DNA of 64,000 nucleotides from Pseudomonas sp. HS6 (GCF_023375815.1 NZ_CP067412.1:5704001-5768000); one strand, 5' to 3'. Numbered from the stretch's first letter, positions 32,079-43,005 are shown. Numbers and translations are program-made. The notes: generated by a model not told the origin, from the sequence alone.

Positions 32079-33343
32079 CCACCTTTCAATCGACCGTCAA
32101 TTGGGTCAAAAACCGTGTCCGGCAATCTCGGGACGATCAGCAGCAGTTATTCGATGCCGGGTTGAACGGTCTGAAGCTGGTCAAGCGTGAAGGCAAGGAG
32201 ATCGAACTCGACAGCGGCGAACGGCTGACGGAGTTTCTCTCATGCTCTTATCTGGGGCTGGAGTGTGATCCACGCTTGATTCACGGTGCCGTGAGCGCCG
32301 CCGAAGCCTTCGGCGTGCAGTTCGCTGCCGCGCGAACCCGAGTCCTGATGCCTCCCATGCGTGAGCTGGATGAACAACTGAACCAGATATTTCAGGGGCA
32401 TACGGTCACCTTCAACTCGGTGGGCAGTGCACATCTCGGCTGCCTGCCGCTGTTCGGTTCCGGTGAGATGCCTTCCTATCCCATGCGTCGTGGCCCCTGC
32501 TGGATTGTTGACCGCGCGGCGCATGCCTCGATGCAGGTGCTGCAAGGCATTCTCTGGCAGTTCGGCCCGGTACAGCGCTGCGATTGCAGCGATGTGGAGC
32601 AAGTGGAGGAAGCGTGTTCGACGGCGGCGGCAGCGGGTAACACGCCCGTTATCCTGACCGACAGCATTGGCTCGATGCGCGGTTTATATCCGGTCAACCG
32701 CCTGCTGCAACTGGCGGAGCGTTTCGAGGGATATCTCTATGCGGATGACGCCCACGGTACCTCGATCCACGGAGTGGCAGGGGGTGGTTATGCATTGGCC
32801 GCTGCTGAAGAACGGTTACGCGGTCGGCTGATCCTCCTGTCGTCTCTTTCCAAGGCATTCGGTGCAACCGGTGGAGCGATCACTGTGCGCACGGCGGGCG
32901 ATGCCGAGTTGATTAGAAGCCACGCCTCGACTTATACGTTTGGCGGACCGCTTTCCATGGGGGGAGTAGGTGCGGCAGTCGCCTCCGGGAAAATCCACCT
33001 GTCGCCGGAGCTGGGTCAGTTGCAGGCCGCCCTGTGGCGAAATATTGCCGTGATTGACGGTCTGCTGGGGCCGGTGCTGGGCAATCATCAGGTCGAGTCC
33101 CCCATTCGTTTCGTCCGCGTCGGGGCCGAGAGAGACGCGATCTGTCTGGCGCGACATTTGCGCCGGCAGGGCATGGCGGTCACTACCGCACTGTTCCCGG
33201 TAGTGGCCAAGGGCGAGGCGATTCTGCGTCTGGCCATCAGCGCGAGCCACAGTCAGCTCCAGCTGGAATCTCTGGCAAACGCTGTCCGTAGCGGATTCGA
33301 TGAGCTAGGCATTCGTCAGGGAGGGCGGTGCAATGAGCAATGA
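32075..33343 (+). CDS. PLP-dependent alpha-oxoamine synthase-like enzyme
   Basis: Gene 4 of the operon, 422 residues, fold type I aminotransferase of the BioF/KBL/SPT/CqsA group. Landmarks: FLSCSYLGLECDPRLI (54-69), stacking H150 (DRAAHASM), D224 and H227 (YADDAHGTSIHG), and Schiff-base lysine K260 (SSLSKAFGATGG). The family condenses an amino acid (or SAM in CqsA) with an acyl thioester, releasing CO2, to give an alpha-amino ketone. The usual glycine-rich GSGSR block is replaced by AAARTRV (85-91), so substrate choice may differ. The start overlaps the gene 3 stop and the 3' end overlaps gene 5. Confidence 0.8.
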   Translation: MTTFQSTVNWVKNRVRQSRDDQQQLFDAGLNGLKLVKREGKEIELDSGERLTEFLSCSYLGLECDPRLIHGAVSAAEAFGVQFAAARTRVLMPPMRELDEQLNQIFQGHTVTFNSVGSAHLGCLPLFGSGEMPSYPMRRGPCWIVDRAAHASMQVLQGILWQFGPVQRCDCSDVEQVEEACSTAAAAGNTPVILTDSIGSMRGLYPVNRLLQLAERFEGYLYADDAHGTSIHGVAGGGYALAAAEERLRGRLILLSSLSKAFGATGGAITVRTAGDAELIRSHASTYTFGGPLSMGGVGAAVASGKIHLSPELGQLQAALWRNIAVIDGLLGPVLGNHQVESPIRFVRVGAERDAICLARHLRRQGMAVTTALFPVVAKGEAILRLAISASHSQLQLESLANAVRSGFDELGIRQGGRCNEQ

Positions 33344-34631
33344 TCCACTGATGGATTTATCGGCCGAGGCTCTCGCGCAAAAATTGGCTCACGCGCGATC
33401 ACTGCCATGGTTTCGTGCGCTGTATCCCCGGATCCTGGAGGTGCAGACATTGGCTGATCTGCATCGACTGCCGGTTCTGGCGGTGGAAGACGAATCCGGC
33501 GGCGTGCTGTTTTGCACCCTCGGCGAAGCTTCACACCGAGCGTCAGGCGGAGGACTGACCCTGACATCGGGCGGCAGCACCGGCAATCGCAAACAGATCA
33601 CCCATTCCTGGGCGTTCAACACCGCAATCGTGCCCTTGGGGGCACGGATGTTTGGTGTGACGGACGAGCGCCCCGGCGTGGTTATCAACTGCCTGACGGC
33701 CGGGGAAATGCAGGGTGCCTTTCAATACGCGGCAGCCATCGCCCAGCACGTAGGCGCACGCCTGTTGCCTGCCGGCTCACAGATGGGCGTGCAGCGCGTA
33801 GCCGAGTTGATTCAGTCACACGCGGCCGATGCGCTGATGTGCACTCCCTCCTTTGCCACAGCGTTGTTCAATCATGCGAATGTCGGCGCAGAGCAGTTGG
33901 GCAGTTTGAAATGGCTTTACTACATCGGGGAGTCCTGTGGGAAGGGGCTGCGTGATCAGTTGGCCCAGGATTGGCCCAAGCTGAAAATTCGCTCGTTAGG
34001 CTACAGCTCGACAGAAACGGGCCCCATCGGCTTTCAGTGTGCACACCTTGAGCACGGTTTTTATCATCTGCATGCCGACGCCATGCTGCTCGAAGTGGTT
34101 GACCCTTTGACCCTGCAAGCTTTGGCTGAAGAGCAAACCGGTGAATTCCTGCTGACGCCCCTGCTACCCGATCACGCGCCGCTGTTTCGCTACAGGATCG
34201 GGGATCGTGGGCGAATCCTGCGCACGATCACGAAATGTGCGTGTGGCAGTTCCATGCCGGTCCTGGCCCTCGAAGGGCGGGTCGAAACATCGATCAAACT
34301 GGGCGGCGCGATCATCACTCAGCGGCAGGTACTGCACGCACTCCGGCAGCTCCTGCCTGAGTTGGACCCTTCAGATGTCCAGGTGCAGATTGATCGAGAG
34401 CCCGGTGGTGCATGTCTACGTCTGGCTATCGCTGAGGACAGACTGACAGTCGTCACGCATACCTTTATCGAAGGTGCGTTGCAGGTCGAAGGGCAGGCAA
34501 GTGCATTACTCAGGCTGCCCGGCGTGTTGGGGCTGGAGGTGAAGCGTCTTGCCCGTCAGGCATTCGAAACCACCCTGACCGGCAAGACACCGTTTTTTGC
34601 AGAGTTGCCACAGACCCCGGCCAAGTCATGA
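33333..34631 (+). CDS. PaaK/CapK-like AMP-forming ligase
   Basis: Gene 5 of the operon, 432 residues, ANL superfamily, closest in look to phenylacetate-CoA ligase and CapK proteins. The P-loop LTSGGSTGNRKQ lies at 77-88, the A5 motif GYSSTETGPIG near 223-233 and the A7/A8 motif FRYRIGDRGRI near 285. A CACG cysteine pair (about 302-305) is common in this subfamily. It should activate a carboxylic acid as an adenylate, then transfer it to CoA or an amine. It may supply the acyl thioester for gene 4. It overlaps gene 4 by 11 bases and ends 23 bases from the convergent qor stop. Confidence 0.75.
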   Translation: MSNDPLMDLSAEALAQKLAHARSLPWFRALYPRILEVQTLADLHRLPVLAVEDESGGVLFCTLGEASHRASGGGLTLTSGGSTGNRKQITHSWAFNTAIVPLGARMFGVTDERPGVVINCLTAGEMQGAFQYAAAIAQHVGARLLPAGSQMGVQRVAELIQSHAADALMCTPSFATALFNHANVGAEQLGSLKWLYYIGESCGKGLRDQLAQDWPKLKIRSLGYSSTETGPIGFQCAHLEHGFYHLHADAMLLEVVDPLTLQALAEEQTGEFLLTPLLPDHAPLFRYRIGDRGRILRTITKCACGSSMPVLALEGRVETSIKLGGAIITQRQVLHALRQLLPELDPSDVQVQIDREPGGACLRLAIAEDRLTVVTHTFIEGALQVEGQASALLRLPGVLGLEVKRLARQAFETTLTGKTPFFAELPQTPAKS

Positions 34632-34654
34632 CGATTGGCCGGAGAAGTCTGTCG

Positions 34655-36695
<2,041 letters not shown>

Positions 36696-36704
36696 GGATT
36701 TCTG

Positions 36705-37526
36705 ATGGATCGTTACGTCGTTTTCGGTAACCCGATCGGTCACAGCAAGTCGCCGATGATTCACAAACTGTTCGCCGAACAGACCGGACACAGCCTTGAC
36801 TACAACACCCTGCTGGCACCGCTCGACGATTTTTCCGGCTGCGCCACGGCGTTTTTCCAGGAAGGTCGCGGCGCCAACGTGACCGTGCCGTTCAAGGAAG
36901 ACGCCTATCGCCTGGCCAACAGCCTGACCGCACGTGCCCAGCGCGCGGGTGCGGTGAATACCTTGAGCAAACTCGCCGACGGCAGCCTGCTCGGCGATAA
37001 CACCGACGGTGCCGGGCTGGTGCGGGACCTGACGGTCAACGCCGGGTTCAGCCTCACCGGCAAACGCATTCTGCTGTTGGGTGCGGGCGGCGCGGTGCGC
37101 GGTGCATTGGAGCCGTTGCTGGCGGAAAAGCCGGCCTCGGTGATCATCGCCAATCGCACGGTGGACAAGGCCGAGCTGCTGGCCGAACTGTTCTGTGATC
37201 TGGGGCCGGTGTCGGCCAGCGGTTTCGACTGGTTGCGCGAGCCGGTAGACGTGATCATCAACGCCACCTCTGCCAGCCTCACCGGCGACGTGCCGCCGAT
37301 TGCCGCGAGTCTGATCGAGCCAGGCAAGACCCTGTGCTACGACATGATGTACGGCAAGGAGCCGACCGCGTTCTGCCGCTGGGCCAGTGAGCATGGCGCG
37401 GGCGTGGTGATGGACGGGTTGGGCATGCTGGCGGAACAGGCAGCAGAAGCTTTCTTCCTGTGGCGCGGCGTCCGGCCGGATACGACGCCGGTTCTGGCTG
37501 AATTGCGTCGGCAGCTGGCGGAATAA
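36705..37526 (+). CDS. aroE: Shikimate dehydrogenase
   Basis: NADPH-dependent reduction of 3-dehydroshikimate in aromatic amino acid synthesis. The 273 residues contain the substrate motifs [16 protein letters not shown] and NVTVPFKE (catalytic Lys), [15 protein letters not shown] (catalytic Asp) and the cofactor loop [12 protein letters not shown]. The hemF-aroE order is conserved in Pseudomonas. A REP doublet begins six bases after the stop. Confidence 0.98.
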   Translation: MDRYVVFGNPIGHSKSPMIHKLFAEQTGHSLDYNTLLAPLDDFSGCATAFFQEGRGANVTVPFKEDAYRLANSLTARAQRAGAVNTLSKLADGSLLGDNTDGAGLVRDLTVNAGFSLTGKRILLLGAGGAVRGALEPLLAEKPASVIIANRTVDKAELLAELFCDLGPVSASGFDWLREPVDVIINATSASLTGDVPPIAASLIEPGKTLCYDMMYGKEPTAFCRWASEHGAGVVMDGLGMLAEQAAEAFFLWRGVRPDTTPVLAELRRQLAE

Positions 37527-37531
37527 TACCC

Positions 37532-37618
37532 GTGGGAGAGAGCTTGCTCGCGATGAAGTCTCCAGATCCAGCATCAATCTGACAGACAGACCGCCATCGC
37601 GAGCAAGCTCGCTCCCAC
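37532..37618. repeat. REP doublet (REPIN) after aroE
   Basis: Two inverted REP units, GTGGGAGAGAGCTTGCTCGC (from 37532) and GCGAGCAAGCTCGCTCCCAC (ending 37618), separated by about 40 unrelated bases. This is the common P. fluorescens REPIN form, normally mobilised by RAYT transposases elsewhere in the genome; no RAYT gene is in this window. It lies between convergent aroE and sulP and could serve as a terminator. Confidence 0.9.
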
Positions 37619-37631
37619 AATGGGTTCTTCT

Positions 37632-39200
37632 TCAATCTTCGAAGCGGATCGGGCATTTCTCCGGCCCTTCGAGTTTGCGCAATTCCTCCACCACCTGCGG
37701 TCGCGCCTGACGCAATGTCAGGCTGCGATCCTGGCGCAGCAGACGCCGGGCTTCTTGATGGAGCATTTCCACGCCGGAATAGTCGATGAAGTTAATCTGC
37801 TGAGCCTCGATCACCACCCGCGCGCCGTGCATCCGCTGCAGGCGCACTTGCAGGTAGTGGCTGGCGCCGAAAAAAATCGAGCCGCCGACCCGCAGCACAT
37901 CATCTTCGCCATCGCGCCAATGCTGCACCCGGGGTTGCGAGGTGCGCTTGAGGTAGAAAAACAGCGAGGCCAGCACACCGGCGTAAATCGCCGTCTGCAA
38001 TTCCAGCAGCAAGGTAGCGACGCAGGTCAGGCCCATCACCACAAACTCCGCCCGGCTGACCCGCAGCAGCGCACGAATGCCACGATGATCCACCAGTCCC
38101 CAGGCGATCAACAGAATGCTGCCAGCCATGGCAGGAATCGGAATGTGTGCGATCAGCCCGGCACCGAAGATCGCGAACAACGCCACCCACAACGCCGAAA
38201 ACACCCCGGCCAGCGGCGAACAGGCCCCGGCCTCGTAGCTCAGCCCGGAACGGGTGAACGAGCCGGCGGACAACGATCCCGAAAAGAACGCCCCGACAAT
38301 ATTGGAAAGCCCCTGCGCGCGGACTTCCTGATTGGCATCGAGCAATTGTTGCGAACGCGCGGCAATCGAGCGGGCAATAGACAGGCTGGTGACCAACCCG
38401 AGCATGCCCACCGCTACGGCGCTGGGCAGCAGACGCAGGACCAGATCCAAATCCAGTGGCAGCCCGCTGAATGGCGGCAGGCGCCCGACAAACGCGCTGA
38501 CCAACTGAACGTGGCCGAACATCGCCGGCCATAGCCACACCACCAGGCTGCCGAGCACCAGTGTCATCAACAGTGTCGGCCAGCGTGGCAGCCATTGTTT
38601 AAGCAACGCACCGATTATCACTGTGGCAATACCGAGGGCCAGCGACGGTTTATCCACAGCCCCGAGATGACGCAGCAAGTCCATCAGGCTGGCCAGCGCC
38701 GTTGACTTGGCCGGCAGATCCAGTCCCAACAGGTTCGGCAACTGACCGATGGCAATCACCACCGCCGCCCCCAGGGTGAAACCCAGCACCACCGAGTGCG
38801 AGACGAAATTCACCAGCGCGCCGAAGCGCAACAGGCCGAGCAACCACTGGAAAATCCCGGCGAGAAACGTCAGCAGCAGGATCAGGGTTATGTAGTCCTG
38901 TGACGCAGGCACGGCCAATGGGCTGACACTGGCAAACAGAACAATGGAAATCGCCGCTGTCGGCCCGCAGATCAGATGCCACGACGAGCCCCACAGGCAG
39001 GCGATCAGTACCGGGATGATCGCGGCATAGAGGCCGTACTCGGGTGGGAGGCCGGCGATGAGCGCGTAGGCAATCGACTGGGGCAACGCGAGAATCGCGC
39101 CGCTGAGGCCGACGATCAGGTCCCGCCCGACGCTGGCGCGGGTTTGCCGGGGCAGCCAGGTCAGGAAGGGGAACAGTGAGCGGCGGCTGGGGAGGGCCAT
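37632..39200 (-). CDS. SulP-family anion transporter with STAS domain
   Basis: The 522-residue inner-membrane protein has 10-14 transmembrane segments (for example LIVGLSGAILALPQSIAYAL and TLGAAVVIAIGQLPNLLGL) and a C-terminal STAS domain at about 425-520 containing INFIDYSGVEML. SulP members carry sulfate, bicarbonate or other anions; the substrate here is not deducible. Its position next to the choline-sulfate genes makes sulfate plausible. A perfect DnaA box lies at 38650-38658 in the coding region. Confidence 0.9.
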   Translation of the reverse strand: MALPSRRSLFPFLTWLPRQTRASVGRDLIVGLSGAILALPQSIAYALIAGLPPEYGLYAAIIPVLIACLWGSSWHLICGPTAAISIVLFASVSPLAVPASQDYITLILLLTFLAGIFQWLLGLLRFGALVNFVSHSVVLGFTLGAAVVIAIGQLPNLLGLDLPAKSTALASLMDLLRHLGAVDKPSLALGIATVIIGALLKQWLPRWPTLLMTLVLGSLVVWLWPAMFGHVQLVSAFVGRLPPFSGLPLDLDLVLRLLPSAVAVGMLGLVTSLSIARSIAARSQQLLDANQEVRAQGLSNIVGAFFSGSLSAGSFTRSGLSYEAGACSPLAGVFSALWVALFAIFGAGLIAHIPIPAMAGSILLIAWGLVDHRGIRALLRVSRAEFVVMGLTCVATLLLELQTAIYAGVLASLFFYLKRTSQPRVQHWRDGEDDVLRVGGSIFFGASHYLQVRLQRMHGARVVIEAQQINFIDYSGVEMLHQEARRLLRQDRSLTLRQARPQVVEELRKLEGPEKCPIRFED

Positions 39201-39261
39201 GGATCCTCTCGGTTTGGGATTGGTGGTGTGTGAAGGGTATCAGGGTGTCAGTCAGGAACAG

Positions 39262-39451
39262 CCCCTCACCCTAACCCTCCCGAAACGTCGGACCGCCCGG
39301 AGGGAGAGGGGACTGACCGCGGTGAATATATGGCTTACGGCGACCTGAAATATCGAGTCAAACTCAGGTTTTGAATGGCCCCCAATCGGCTCCCTTTCCC
39401 CCTCGCCCCCTTGGGGGCGGTCCGACGTTTCGGGAGGGCTGGGGTGAGGGG
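39262..39451. repeat. Inverted repeat with 37-base arms between choX and sulP
   Basis: Arms 39262-39298 and 39415-39451 are reverse complements at 35 of 37 positions (CCCCTCACCCTAACCCTCCC and following bases). They flank about 116 bases that contain further short inverted repeats such as CCCCCTTGGGGG. It looks like a non-coding MITE or REP-type element inserted in the gap (39201-39491), which holds no gene. It could fold into a long cruciform or terminate both flanking transcripts. Confidence 0.75.
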
Positions 39452-39491
39452 GGAAATCTCCAGTCGATCACCGATTTCGAAAACCTCACGA

Positions 39492-40409
39492 TCAGAGCTT
39501 GGCTTTGACTGCCGCCAACGCATCCTTCCCATCCACCGTCTTCACCCCATCAAGCCACTTATCCAAAACCCCCGGATTCGCCTTGATCCAAGCCTTCACA
39601 GCATCCGCATTGCTGACTTTCTTGTTCACCACCTCGGCCATGATGCTGTTCTCCATCTCCTGAGTGAACGAAAGATTGGTCAGCAATTTACCCACATTCG
39701 GACAGGCCTGGGCGTAGCCCTTGCGGGTCAGGGTGTAGACGCTGCCCGTGTCGCCGAAGTACTTCTCGCCACCCTTGAGGTAGTGCATTTTCAGCTGCAC
39801 GTTCATCGGGTGCGGGGTCCAGCCGAGGAAGGTGACGAATTTCTGTTTCTTCACCGCTCGCGAGACTTCGGCAAGCATCGCCTGTTCGCTGGACTCGATC
39901 AGCTTCCACTGTCCCAGGTCGAAGTCGTTCTTCTTGATGATCTCTTGCAGCGAGATGTTCGCCGGCGCGCCGGAGCCGATGCCGTAGATCTTCTTCTCGA
40001 ACTTGTCGGCGAATTTGTTCAGGTCGGCAAAGTTATGCACACCCGCATCCCACACGTAATCCGGCACGGCCAGGGTGAACTCGGTGCCATCAAGGTTCTT
40101 CGCCAGTTGGGTGACATCACCGGTGGCCACGAACTTGTCGTAGAAGCCCTGCTGCGCCGGCATCCAGTTGCCGAGGAACACGTCAACCTGGCCATCCTTC
40201 AGGCCGCCGAAGGTGATCGGCACCGCGAGGGTGTCGACCTTGGCCTTGTAGCCCATGCCATCCAGCAGAAACCCGGTGATGGCGTTGGTCGCGGCGATGT
40301 CGCTCCAGCCGGGATCGGCCATTTTCACCGTGTCGCAGCTCTCGGCGAACGCGGATGCGCTGCCCAGTGCCAACAGACTGACCGTCACGACTGTGGATAA
40401 CTTGACCAT
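39492..40409 (-). CDS. choX: Choline ABC transporter substrate-binding protein
   Basis: Periplasmic binding protein of the OpuAC/ChoX family. The 305 residues start MVKLSTVVTVSLLALGSASA, a signal peptide. The ligand pocket region includes ADPGWSDIAATNAITGFLL, GLKDGQVDVFLGNWMP and FLGWTPHPMN, whose tryptophans and tyrosines form the aromatic cage for quaternary ammonium groups. It follows betC by 16 bases and is in the betC-choX operon; the membrane and ATPase subunits are not in the window. Two perfect DnaA boxes flank its 5' end (40392-40400, 40445-40453). Confidence 0.93.
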   Translation of the reverse strand: MVKLSTVVTVSLLALGSASAFAESCDTVKMADPGWSDIAATNAITGFLLDGMGYKAKVDTLAVPITFGGLKDGQVDVFLGNWMPAQQGFYDKFVATGDVTQLAKNLDGTEFTLAVPDYVWDAGVHNFADLNKFADKFEKKIYGIGSGAPANISLQEIIKKNDFDLGQWKLIESSEQAMLAEVSRAVKKQKFVTFLGWTPHPMNVQLKMHYLKGGEKYFGDTGSVYTLTRKGYAQACPNVGKLLTNLSFTQEMENSIMAEVVNKKVSNADAVKAWIKANPGVLDKWLDGVKTVDGKDALAAVKAKL

Positions 40410-40425
40410 GGACTTCCCCTTAACG

Positions 40426-41940
40426 TTATTGGTTTTGGCAGGGTTGTGGATAACGGGCCTTGCGCTCCAGATCATCGAGGTCGATGTGGTTGCGCATGTA
40501 CTGCTGACTGGCGTCCACCAGCGGCTGGTGATCCCAGCTCTTCAGCTTGCCGATCGTCAGCGCCTCGGCAACGAAACGCCGACGGCGCTGGCTTTCGAGA
40601 ACATCGCGGTGGATCGCTGGAATGTCCCACTTGGCACGTGCCTCAGCGAGAAAGTCGTCGAAAAGCTGGCGATGTTGCGGTGATTGGCTGAGTTCTTCCT
40701 GCTCGCGTGGATCGTTATCCACATCGAAGAGTAGGCAAGGGTCGGTTTCGCTGTAGATAAATTTGAAAGCGCCACGGCGGATCATCATCAGCGGGCTGAC
40801 GGTGCCTTCGGCCATGTATTCGCCGAACACTTCGTCATGACCGCCCTGCCCTTGCAGGTGCGAAACCAGCGAACGACCGTCCAGCGGCAGGTTCGGCTCC
40901 AGGCTGCCGCCGGCCAGTTCCACGAAGGTCGGCAACAGGTCGGCGGTGGACACGGCGGCGCTGACGCGGCCCGATTTGAACTGACCGGGCGCACTTATCA
41001 ACAGGGGCACCCGGGCGGCCATTTCGAACCAGTGCATTTTGTACCAGAGCCCACGCTCGCCGAGCATGTCACCATGGTCGCCGGAGAACACGATGATGGT
41101 GTCATCGATCAGCCCGGTATCTTCGAGGGTTTGCAGAAGTTTGCCGACGTTGGCGTCGATATAACTGCATGCACCGAAATACGCCCGACGGGCATCGCGG
41201 ATCTTTTCCACAGGCAGCGGCTTGTCCCACAGGTCGTAGACCTTGAGCAACCGCTGGGAATGCGGGTCGAGTGAATGCGGATCCGGCGTCGTCGGAAGCG
41301 GGATATCTGCATCGTCGTACAAATCCCAGAATGCCTTGGGAATCGTGTATGGGTCGTGGGGGTGAGTCATCGACACGGTCAGGCAGAACGGCCGGTTGCC
41401 GTCCTCACGGATATGGTCGAACAGGTACTGCTGAGCCTTGAACACCACCTCTTCGTCGAAGTCGAGCTGATTGGTGCGCACGCAGGGCCCGGCCTGCAAC
41501 ACCGAGGACATGTTGTGATACCAGCTCGGCCGCACATCAGGCTCATCCCAGTTCACCGCCCAGCCGTAGTCAGCGGGATAGATGTCGCTGGTCAGGCGTT
41601 CTTCGTAGCCGTGCAGTTGATCCGGCCCGCAGAAATGCATCTTGCCCGACAGCGCGGTGCGATAGCCGAGACGTCGCAGGTAATGGGCGTAAGTCGGAAT
41701 GTCGGCGGGGAAATCGGCGGCGTTATCGTAGGCGCCGATCTTGCTCGGCAACTGGCCACTGACCAGGGTAAATCGCGACGGCGCGCACAGCGGGCTGTTG
41801 CAGTATGCGGCCTCGAACACCACGCCTTGTTCGGCGAGGCGGCTGAGATTTGGCAGTTTGATCGGCGACGGGCCGTAGAACGGCAACATTGGCGCGGCCA
41901 TTTGATCGGCCATGATGAAGAGAATGTTCTTGCGCTTCAT
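40426..41940 (-). CDS. betC: Choline-sulfatase
   Basis: Type I sulfatase that hydrolyses choline-O-sulfate to choline and sulfate, feeding glycine betaine synthesis. The 504 residues start MKRKNILFIMADQMAAPML (metal-binding Asp). C52 in LCAPSR (CxPSR) is the formylglycine precursor. GKMHFCGPDQLHGYEERLT and VFSGDHGDMLGERGLWYKM are further metal and active-site blocks. Only six unconserved residues would be added by the upstream ATG. It is divergent from its presumed LysR regulator. Confidence 0.96.
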   Translation of the reverse strand: MKRKNILFIMADQMAAPMLPFYGPSPIKLPNLSRLAEQGVVFEAAYCNSPLCAPSRFTLVSGQLPSKIGAYDNAADFPADIPTYAHYLRRLGYRTALSGKMHFCGPDQLHGYEERLTSDIYPADYGWAVNWDEPDVRPSWYHNMSSVLQAGPCVRTNQLDFDEEVVFKAQQYLFDHIREDGNRPFCLTVSMTHPHDPYTIPKAFWDLYDDADIPLPTTPDPHSLDPHSQRLLKVYDLWDKPLPVEKIRDARRAYFGACSYIDANVGKLLQTLEDTGLIDDTIIVFSGDHGDMLGERGLWYKMHWFEMAARVPLLISAPGQFKSGRVSAAVSTADLLPTFVELAGGSLEPNLPLDGRSLVSHLQGQGGHDEVFGEYMAEGTVSPLMMIRRGAFKFIYSETDPCLLFDVDNDPREQEELSQSPQHRQLFDDFLAEARAKWDIPAIHRDVLESQRRRRFVAEALTIGKLKSWDHQPLVDASQQYMRNHIDLDDLERKARYPQPCQNQ

Positions 41941-42054
41941 GTGATCGCGGCATTCCATAGTGAAAATTTATGCGACATTGCTGCGATCGAGCATGGATTC
42001 CCCGCAATATCCGGTAAAGCCCGCGCCGGACAATGACTAGGATAAGCACAGCTT

Positions 42055-43005
42055 ATGTATGAAGCCCTCGGTGATTTGTCGCTGGATCTACTGCGCGCCT
42101 TCGAGGCAGCAGCCCGCCATCGCAGTTTTACTGCGGCGGCGGTGGAGCTCGGAACCACCCAACCGGCGATCAGTCAGCAGATCAAACGGCTTGAGGAACA
42201 GCTCGGAACACGGCTGTTCGACCGGATCTACCGAGGTATCGAGCTGACCGAGGTCGGTTCGATCCTTTTCGAGCAAGTCACCCTCGGTTTGCAGAATATC
42301 GACGCAGGATTGAGCGCGATCAGCGCACAACAGCAGCATGAAGTGCTGCAGGTCGCCACCGATTTCGCCTTTGCCGCGTACTGGTTGATGCCGCGTCTGC
42401 ATCGTTTTCACGAGGCCAATCCGCAAGTGGACGTGAGCTTGGTCACCAGCGAGCGCAATCACAACATGCTGCGCCCGGATATCGACGTTGCCGTGCTGTT
42501 CGGCGACGGTCGCTTCAAACAGGGCGAAAGTCATTGGCTGTTCAGTGAAGAAGTGTTCCCGGTGTGCAGCCCGCAATTGCTCAAGGATCGCTCTCTGCCC
42601 TTGCCGGCTCAGGCGTTGCTTGAGTTTCCCCTGCTGCATCTGCGCGGCGAGAACAGCAGCAACTGGTTCGACTGGAGCGGGCTGTTCCGCGAACTCGGCA
42701 TCAACACGCCGCCGGCGCCGGGGCAGCTGCGTTTCGACAACTACACCTTGCTGATTCAAGCGGCGATTGGCGGCCAAGGTGTGGCCATCGGCTGGCGGCA
42801 CCTTGTGGATAACTTGCTGGCGCAGGGTTTGTTGTGTCGGCCGATTGCCGAGACCACCCTCTCCCGCCTCGGTTATTACGTGGTGCTTCCGCAGCGTAAA
42901 CGGCGTGGGGCGTTGATTCAGCAGTTTGTCGATTGGTTGAGGGCCGAGCAGGCCAGCAGCGCGCAGTCGCTGACGGGAATGGAGTTGCCTTCGATCGCGG
43001 TGTGA
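42055..43005 (+). CDS. betR: LysR-family regulator of choline-sulfate use
   Basis: The 316-residue regulator has an N-terminal HTH (LLRAFEAAARHRSFTAAAVE to QPAISQQIKRLEEQLGTRLF) and a C-terminal LysR substrate domain. It is divergent from betC with a 114-base shared promoter region, the usual layout for a LysR activator of the adjacent operon; the inducer is presumably choline sulfate or choline. The symbol follows usage in other Pseudomonas and is inferred from position. A perfect DnaA box lies at 42804-42812, the last one I found before the right end of the window. Confidence 0.88.
   Translation: MYEALGDLSLDLLRAFEAAARHRSFTAAAVELGTTQPAISQQIKRLEEQLGTRLFDRIYRGIELTEVGSILFEQVTLGLQNIDAGLSAISAQQQHEVLQVATDFAFAAYWLMPRLHRFHEANPQVDVSLVTSERNHNMLRPDIDVAVLFGDGRFKQGESHWLFSEEVFPVCSPQLLKDRSLPLPAQALLEFPLLHLRGENSSNWFDWSGLFRELGINTPPAPGQLRFDNYTLLIQAAIGGQGVAIGWRHLVDNLLAQGLLCRPIAETTLSRLGYYVVLPQRKRRGALIQQFVDWLRAEQASSAQSLTGMELPSIAV

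Noticed and set aside
29286..34654. Accessory cluster as a toxin-antitoxin or phage-defence island
   Set aside because: All five proteins look like metabolic enzymes; no nuclease, helicase, toxin or sensor domain is seen.
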